A stretch of 8,295 bases of DNA, taken from the NCBI GenBank assembly GCA_905233865.1, contig CAJOGH010000009.1, forward strand, positions 21,604 to 29,898. Direction: 5' to 3'. A program made the position numbers and the translations under genes. Each line of letters begins with the position of its first letter. The first letter of the stretch is position 1. The DNA comes from an uncultured Atopobiaceae bacterium (lineage in GTDB: Bacteria > Actinomycetota > Coriobacteriia > Coriobacteriales > Atopobiaceae). Of the stretch, positions 4,185-8,295 are shown piece after piece. Under the pieces are notes generated by a model. The model saw only the letters and a list, made by a program, of their open reading frames with translations. It did no database searches and was not told the origin of the DNA.

Positions 4185-7018
4185 GCGGTTCCTCCCTGTG
4201 CCTGAATCGAGAGTGCGCGGGCAAGGACCTTGCCAGCGACGCTCGCGGCCATCCCGTCGACATCCGTGGTTCCGCCCTCGAGGCAGACCGAGATGGCAAG
4301 GGTGGGGCTGTCATAGGGCGCGTACCCTATGAAGAGGGAGTTGGCGTTGGTCTCGCTCGTCTCGGCCGTGCCAGTCTTGCCAGCGACGGTCACACCGGAC
4401 ACCTGAGCTGCGGTGCCGGTGCCCTCCTCGACGACGGAGCGCATGGCCTCGCCGACCGATGCGGCGGCAGACGCGCTCACGACCTGACCGAGCGAGCGCG
4501 TGCGCGTGGTGGACACGGTTGCGCCCTCGGGCGAGAGGATGTGGTCGACGACGTACGGACTCATGCAGATGCCGCCGTTGGCGATGGCCGCGGCCACCAT
4601 GGCGTTCTGCATGACGGTGGTCTGGGGGCCAGCCGGGCTGTCGTGCATGCCCACGGGCTGGCCACAGGCAGCCCATGCCGTCTCCCACTCGGTCATCTCG
4701 CCAGGCTCGGGCATGAGGGAGGCCACGGACGAGAAGTCCTGGCCAACCTTTGTGCCATAGCCAAAGGCGTCGGCATAGCTGACGAGGGCCTTGGCACCAA
4801 TCTGGACGCCAAGCTGCCCGTAGACGGTGTTGGCGGAGACTGCCAGCGCCTCCTGGAGCGTGATGGCCCCATACGCGCTGTTATGGATGTTGGTGACGGG
4901 CGCGCCGCCGATCTCTGTTGAGGCCGGGCCCTCGAACGTCGTGTTCAGGGAAGCGACCCCAGAGTCGAGTGCCGAGGCAAGGGTGACAACCTTGAAGGTC
5001 GATCCCGGCGCGTAGAGCGTCGAGGTGGCGCGGTCCACGAGGGCTCCGTCGCTACTGCCCTGGGCAATGAGGTCGCCGATCTGGTCATAGCCAAAGCTCG
5101 GGTAGGACGCCTTGCCCAGGACGGCGCCCGTGGAGGGGTTGAGCACCACGACGGCGCCCCTGGTTCCCTCGAGCGCCTGCTCGCAGGCCTCCTGGATACC
5201 CGAGTCGATGGTGAGCACGACCGAGTCGCCGGGCGTGGCCATGCCGGCCATGGAGTGGATCGCACGGTTCCAGTCGGAGTAGTCGGCGTGGCCGGTGAGC
5301 GTGTCGTTCATCGTGGCCTCGACGCCCGTTGCGCCATAGCGCGTGGACACATAGCCCACCGTGTGCGCGGCCAGACCACCCTCGGGATAGGAGCGCACAT
5401 AGGTGCCGTCCTGCTGCATGAGGCTCTCCGCGAGCGTCTTGCCATCGGAGGTGATGATGGAGCCCCTCTGCACGTAGGCGCTGCGCGCGATGGTGTGGTT
5501 GTTGTTGGGCATGGCCTGCAGGCGGCTTGCGTCGATGACCTGAATGAAGGTCAGGTTTGCAATGAGAGCCGCGAACATGATGGTCAGGAAGGTGATGACG
5601 CGCGTGAGGCGCTTGCCCAGGGCCACGCGGCCCATGACGCCAGACTCGGCGGTGGTCATGCCAAAGCTCGCGCGGGCGTGCGAGCCATGTGCCACGGCGG
5701 CGGCGCGGCGGTCAGTCTGGGCCACGCCCGTGCCAACCATCTCAACGCTGCGACCCGTCGCCTGGTCACCCGCACGAAGGAGCAGGGCGATGGCGATGAA
5801 GCTGGAGAGCAGCGACGAGCCGCCCTGGCTCATGAAGGGCAGGGTGACACCGGTGAGCGGCAGCAGGCGCGTGACGCCTCCGACGATGATGAACGCCTGG
5901 AACGAGAGGGATGCGGTGAGGCCGACTGCGGTGAACGCGGCCATGTCCGACTTGGCGCGCGCAGCCGTCGTGAGCGAGCGGACGGCAAGCAGCATGAAGA
6001 GCATGAGCACGGCAGAGCCGCCGAGAAGCCCCATCTCCTCGCCAATGGCGCTAAAGATGAAGTCGGACTCCACAACCGGGATCAGCGTGGGCAGGCCACG
6101 GCCGATGCCGACGCCTGCCAGTCCGCCGTCAGCGAGCGAGAAGAGCGACTGGACGATCTGAAGCCCGGCGCCTGACGGGTCGGCCCAGGGGTCAATCCAG
6201 ATGTTAAAGCGCGTGCGCACGTGGCTGAACGCGAAGTAGCAGAAGAACGCGCCGACGGCCAAGAGCGTGCACGCGACGATGACGTAGCTGATGCGACCCG
6301 TGGTCACGTAGAGCATGATGACGAATATCGAGAAGAACAGAAGGGCGCTGCCCAGGTCGCGCTCGAAGATGACCACAAGGAGGCTCACGCCCCACATGAC
6401 GAACATGGGTACGAGCATGCGCGGGCGCGGGAAGGTGAAGGGTCCCACCTTGCGCGAGGTGGCGCTGAGCATCTCGCGGTTCTCGGCTAGATAGCTTGCC
6501 AAGAAGAGCACGATGAGGACCTTGGCGATCTCGCCAGGCTGGAACGAGAACCCGCCAAAGGAGATCCAGAGCTTGGAGCCGCTGATCTCGGTGCCCAAAA
6601 ACATGGGGATGAGCAGGAGCACGACACCAATGATTCCCAGCGTGTACTTGTAGCGGGTCAGGTCGTCGAGGTTGCGCACGAGCGCGAGCGTGCCGATCAT
6701 GGCCACCACTGATATGAACAGCCAGATGACCTGGTTGGCCGCGAGGTCTGGGGCCAGGCGCGTGACAAACGCGATGCCTATGCCCGACAGAAGGAACACG
6801 ACGGGCAGGATGGCGGGGTCGGAGTCGGGTGCCAGGAAGCGCACGCTCACGTGGGCAGCCAGGAAGGCGCCTATGAGGCCGAGTGGGATGGCGAGCGTCT
6901 GCAGGGTGATGGCTGCCCCCGTGTTTGCGACGTACATGGCAAACAACAGGAGCACCGGCAGCGCGGCAGCGCCCAACAGGAGGAACTCGGTGTTGCGTCT
7001 GGTGATGTGGGACGCCAT
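4181..7018 (-). CDS. rodA-pbpA: RodA/FtsW glycosyltransferase fused to class B penicillin-binding transpeptidase
   Basis: One uninterrupted frame of 945 residues joins two enzymes that are normally separate. Numbering is from the ATG at 7018; a GTG at 7027 would add three residues. Residues 11-415 are a SEDS-family domain with about ten membrane segments that polymerises lipid II. It shows QPGEIAK (160-166), ERDLG (219-223), DPWADPSGAG (276-285, the region of the catalytic Asp), ESDFIF (317-322) and SQGGSS (397-402). A cytoplasmic linker (about 416-470) leads to an eleventh membrane segment (about 471-496). A PBP follows with RGSI..DGK near 518-527 and the transpeptidase motifs STFK (673-676, nucleophile S673), SAN (728-730) and KTG (881-883). 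Both halves look intact. The topology is consistent: ten spans leave the linker inside and the eleventh puts the PBP outside. The start lies one base after the phosphatase stop, so coupling is likely. The ATG choice is uncertain, because the nearest GAGGGG is 12 bases upstream. Confidence 0.95.
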   Translation of the reverse strand: MASHITRRNTEFLLLGAAALPVLLLFAMYVANTGAAITLQTLAIPLGLIGAFLAAHVSVRFLAPDSDPAILPVVFLLSGIGIAFVTRLAPDLAANQVIWLFISVVAMIGTLALVRNLDDLTRYKYTLGIIGVVLLLIPMFLGTEISGSKLWISFGGFSFQPGEIAKVLIVLFLASYLAENREMLSATSRKVGPFTFPRPRMLVPMFVMWGVSLLVVIFERDLGSALLFFSIFVIMLYVTTGRISYVIVACTLLAVGAFFCYFAFSHVRTRFNIWIDPWADPSGAGLQIVQSLFSLADGGLAGVGIGRGLPTLIPVVESDFIFSAIGEEMGLLGGSAVLMLFMLLAVRSLTTAARAKSDMAAFTAVGLTASLSFQAFIIVGGVTRLLPLTGVTLPFMSQGGSSLLSSFIAIALLLRAGDQATGRSVEMVGTGVAQTDRRAAAVAHGSHARASFGMTTAESGVMGRVALGKRLTRVITFLTIMFAALIANLTFIQVIDASRLQAMPNNNHTIARSAYVQRGSIITSDGKTLAESLMQQDGTYVRSYPEGGLAAHTVGYVSTRYGATGVEATMNDTLTGHADYSDWNRAIHSMAGMATPGDSVVLTIDSGIQEACEQALEGTRGAVVVLNPSTGAVLGKASYPSFGYDQIGDLIAQGSSDGALVDRATSTLYAPGSTFKVVTLASALDSGVASLNTTFEGPASTEIGGAPVTNIHNSAYGAITLQEALAVSANTVYGQLGVQIGAKALVSYADAFGYGTKVGQDFSSVASLMPEPGEMTEWETAWAACGQPVGMHDSPAGPQTTVMQNAMVAAAIANGGICMSPYVVDHILSPEGATVSTTRTRSLGQVVSASAAASVGEAMRSVVEEGTGTAAQVSGVTVAGKTGTAETSETNANSLFIGYAPYDSPTLAISVCLEGGTTDVDGMAASVAGKVLARALSIQAQGGTA

Positions 7019-7019
7019 G

Positions 7020-8295
7020 CTACACACCCGCCCCTCGTGTGGTCGCAGGGGCCGCGGCGCTCGCGGGCGCGGTAGACGCGCTGGCGCCAGACGACTGGGC
7101 GTCCTGGGCGCTTGCGCTCGCGCGGCTCTTCTCGTCCGCGATCTGAGAGCGGTAGCTCTCGACGGTGCGCTGGGCGGTCTCGAAGTCTGCCATGGAGATG
7201 CCCTGCTCGAGGTTCTTTTGCGTCGCGCGCGGCAGCTCGTTGATGTCTATTGAGGTCTCCTCGACGAGGTTGTAGAGGTTAAAGCCCAGCAGGTTGGCAT
7301 TGACGCCACGGTAGATGCCGACGTTTCCGCGGGTCACCCCGATGTAGTAGGAGTTGCCCACGAAGACCGCCGTGAGGGCCACGATGACCGCGACGATGGC
7401 TACGCCCACGAGCGCCCAGTTGATGAGCGTCCGGCGGGCCAGGACACGGTGCTCGTCCTCGCGGCCGTCGTCGACGATGTCGATGACGAGGACCGTGACG
7501 TTGTCGTGGCCGCCCGCGCCAAGCGCCTCGGCCACGAGGTTGTCCGCCGCCTGCTGGGGTGTGGCGGACGACACGGCAACGGACTCTATCTCGGCGTCGG
7601 TGATCATGGAAGACAGACCGTCCGAGCAGAGGATGATGCGGTCACCTACCTCGACGTCGAGCGTGAAGTGGTCGGCATACATGTCGGGATCCGAGCCCAG
7701 CGCTCGGGTGATGATGGAGCGCGAGGGGTGAACGCGGGCCTCGTCGGCAGTGATCTCGCCAGAGTCCACGAGCTCCTCGACGTATGAGTGGTCGTGGGTG
7801 ACGCGGACCAGCGTGCCCGCGTGAAGGAGATAGGCGCGCGAGTCGCCCACGTGCGCGACAGCCATGTGCGTGCCCTCAAAGATGCAGGCCGTGGCGGTGC
7901 AGCCCATGCCAGGCTTGCCCTCGCCGCGCTCGGCCGCCTCCATGACGGCCGTGTTCGCGGCCTCGACGGCGGCACCTAGAAGCGTGTCGTCGGCAGATAT
8001 GGGGGCGTGCGAGTCGATGGCGCGCACCGCGATGGTGCTTGCCACCTCGCCAGCAGCGTGGCCGCCCATGCCGTCGCAGACGCAGAAGAGTGGCGCGTTG
8101 ATGAGGAACGAGTCCTCGTTGTGACCGCGGACCAGGCCGATGTCGGAGCGACCGCCCCAAGCGAGGGCCGTGGACTGGCCGGCGGTGGCGTCGGCTCCCA
8201 CACGTCCCTCCACCGGGACGCCCTCGCGGCCGGGCGCGTTCGCAGGCCCCTGGTCGGAGGTCTCGGCGACCGCCTCCTCGGGGATGGGCTGCGAC
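7020..8295 (-). CDS. pstP: PP2C-family Ser/Thr protein phosphatase, PstP-like, with membrane anchor (5' end outside window)
   Basis: This metal-dependent phosphatase reverses phosphorylation by the PknB-type kinase encoded in the same operon. Numbering from the in-frame GTG at 8213: the catalytic domain spans about 17-247, with NED (32-34), DGMGGH (47-52), GDSRAYLL (123-130), SDGL (197-200) and DNVTVLV (237-243). These supply the usual metal-binding acidic residues. A membrane span (about 263-286) is followed by a short extracytoplasmic region containing GVTRGNVGIYRGV, typical of PstP, and an Ala/Ser-rich tail. The start is unresolved. The frame stays open for 27 codons above 8213 to the window edge, with G or C at 26 of 27 third positions, and no stop occurs there in any frame. 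Translation therefore probably begins outside the window. Internal candidates are the GTG at 8213 and the GTG at 8201, which has GGAGG 5 bases upstream. An FHA-domain gene would be the usual upstream neighbour. Confidence 0.95.
   Translation of the reverse strand, partial: SQPIPEEAVAETSDQGPANAPGREGVPVEGRVGADATAGQSTALAWGGRSDIGLVRGHNEDSFLINAPLFCVCDGMGGHAAGEVASTIAVRAIDSHAPISADDTLLGAAVEAANTAVMEAAERGEGKPGMGCTATACIFEGTHMAVAHVGDSRAYLLHAGTLVRVTHDHSYVEELVDSGEITADEARVHPSRSIITRALGSDPDMYADHFTLDVEVGDRIILCSDGLSSMITDAEIESVAVSSATPQQAADNLVAEALGAGGHDNVTVLVIDIVDDGREDEHRVLARRTLINWALVGVAIVAVIVALTAVFVGNSYYIGVTRGNVGIYRGVNANLLGFNLYNLVEETSIDINELPRATQKNLEQGISMADFETAQRTVESYRSQIADEKSRASASAQDAQSSGASASTAPASAAAPATTRGAGV

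Noticed and set aside
3581..4921. A 446-codon plus-strand open frame antisense to the kinase and PBP genes
   Set aside because: It is a shadow frame created by GC-rich third positions. The minus strand encodes recognisable kinase and PBP motifs throughout, and the predicted plus-strand peptide resembles no protein family.
5255..6175. A long plus-strand open frame antisense to the RodA domain
   Set aside because: Its composition (Arg/Gly/Asp/His rich, no hydrophobic core) is typical of the complement of a membrane-protein gene. It has no supporting start context.

Overview
The window looks like the chromosome of a high-GC Gram-positive actinobacterium. The best guess is a member of the Coriobacteriia (Olsenella/Atopobium/Collinsella-like). 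This is inferred from strongly GC-biased third codon positions, a PASTA-domain Ser/Thr kinase encoded beside a PstP-type phosphatase and a RodA/PBP pair, and the fusion of that pair into one protein. The genus is a guess; the gene families are clear.

Layout. Positions 1-73 hold the last 23 codons of an unidentified plus-strand gene with an acidic tail. A good sigma70-type promoter (87-116) then drives a membrane-anchored NodB-family polysaccharide deacetylase (156-1712, plus). A 473-bp intergenic region (1713-2185) separates two convergent transcription units. It is not featureless: it holds an imperfect palindrome of about 190 bp centred near 1825, a ~150-bp degenerate direct repeat (1841-1979 and 1991-2127), and a strong hairpin terminator (2135-2167) serving the minus-strand operon.

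The rest is one tightly packed minus-strand operon, transcribed from the right edge leftward: a PP2C phosphatase (PstP-like, 5' end outside the window), a RodA-type glycosyltransferase fused in frame to a class B penicillin-binding protein, a possible 24-codon ORF joined by an ATGA overlap, and a PknB-like kinase with three PASTA domains and a Ser/Gly/Asn-rich tail.

How the genes fit together. This is a compact version of the actinobacterial pstP-rodA-pbpA-pknA-pknB cluster. The kinase is expected to sense peptidoglycan fragments or lipid II through its PASTA domains, the phosphatase to reverse its phosphorylation, and the RodA-PBP protein to polymerise and cross-link glycan. No separate pknA is present between the PBP and pknB. 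The convergent deacetylase would modify the glycan outside the membrane, so all four recognised proteins act on the envelope.

The most unusual items are the RodA-PBP fusion, the three-copy intergenic repeat whose copies appear to preserve base pairing while their sequences drift, and the small ORF with a near-ideal ribosome site between the fusion gene and pknB. No tRNA, rRNA, CRISPR array, insertion sequence or phage gene was seen.
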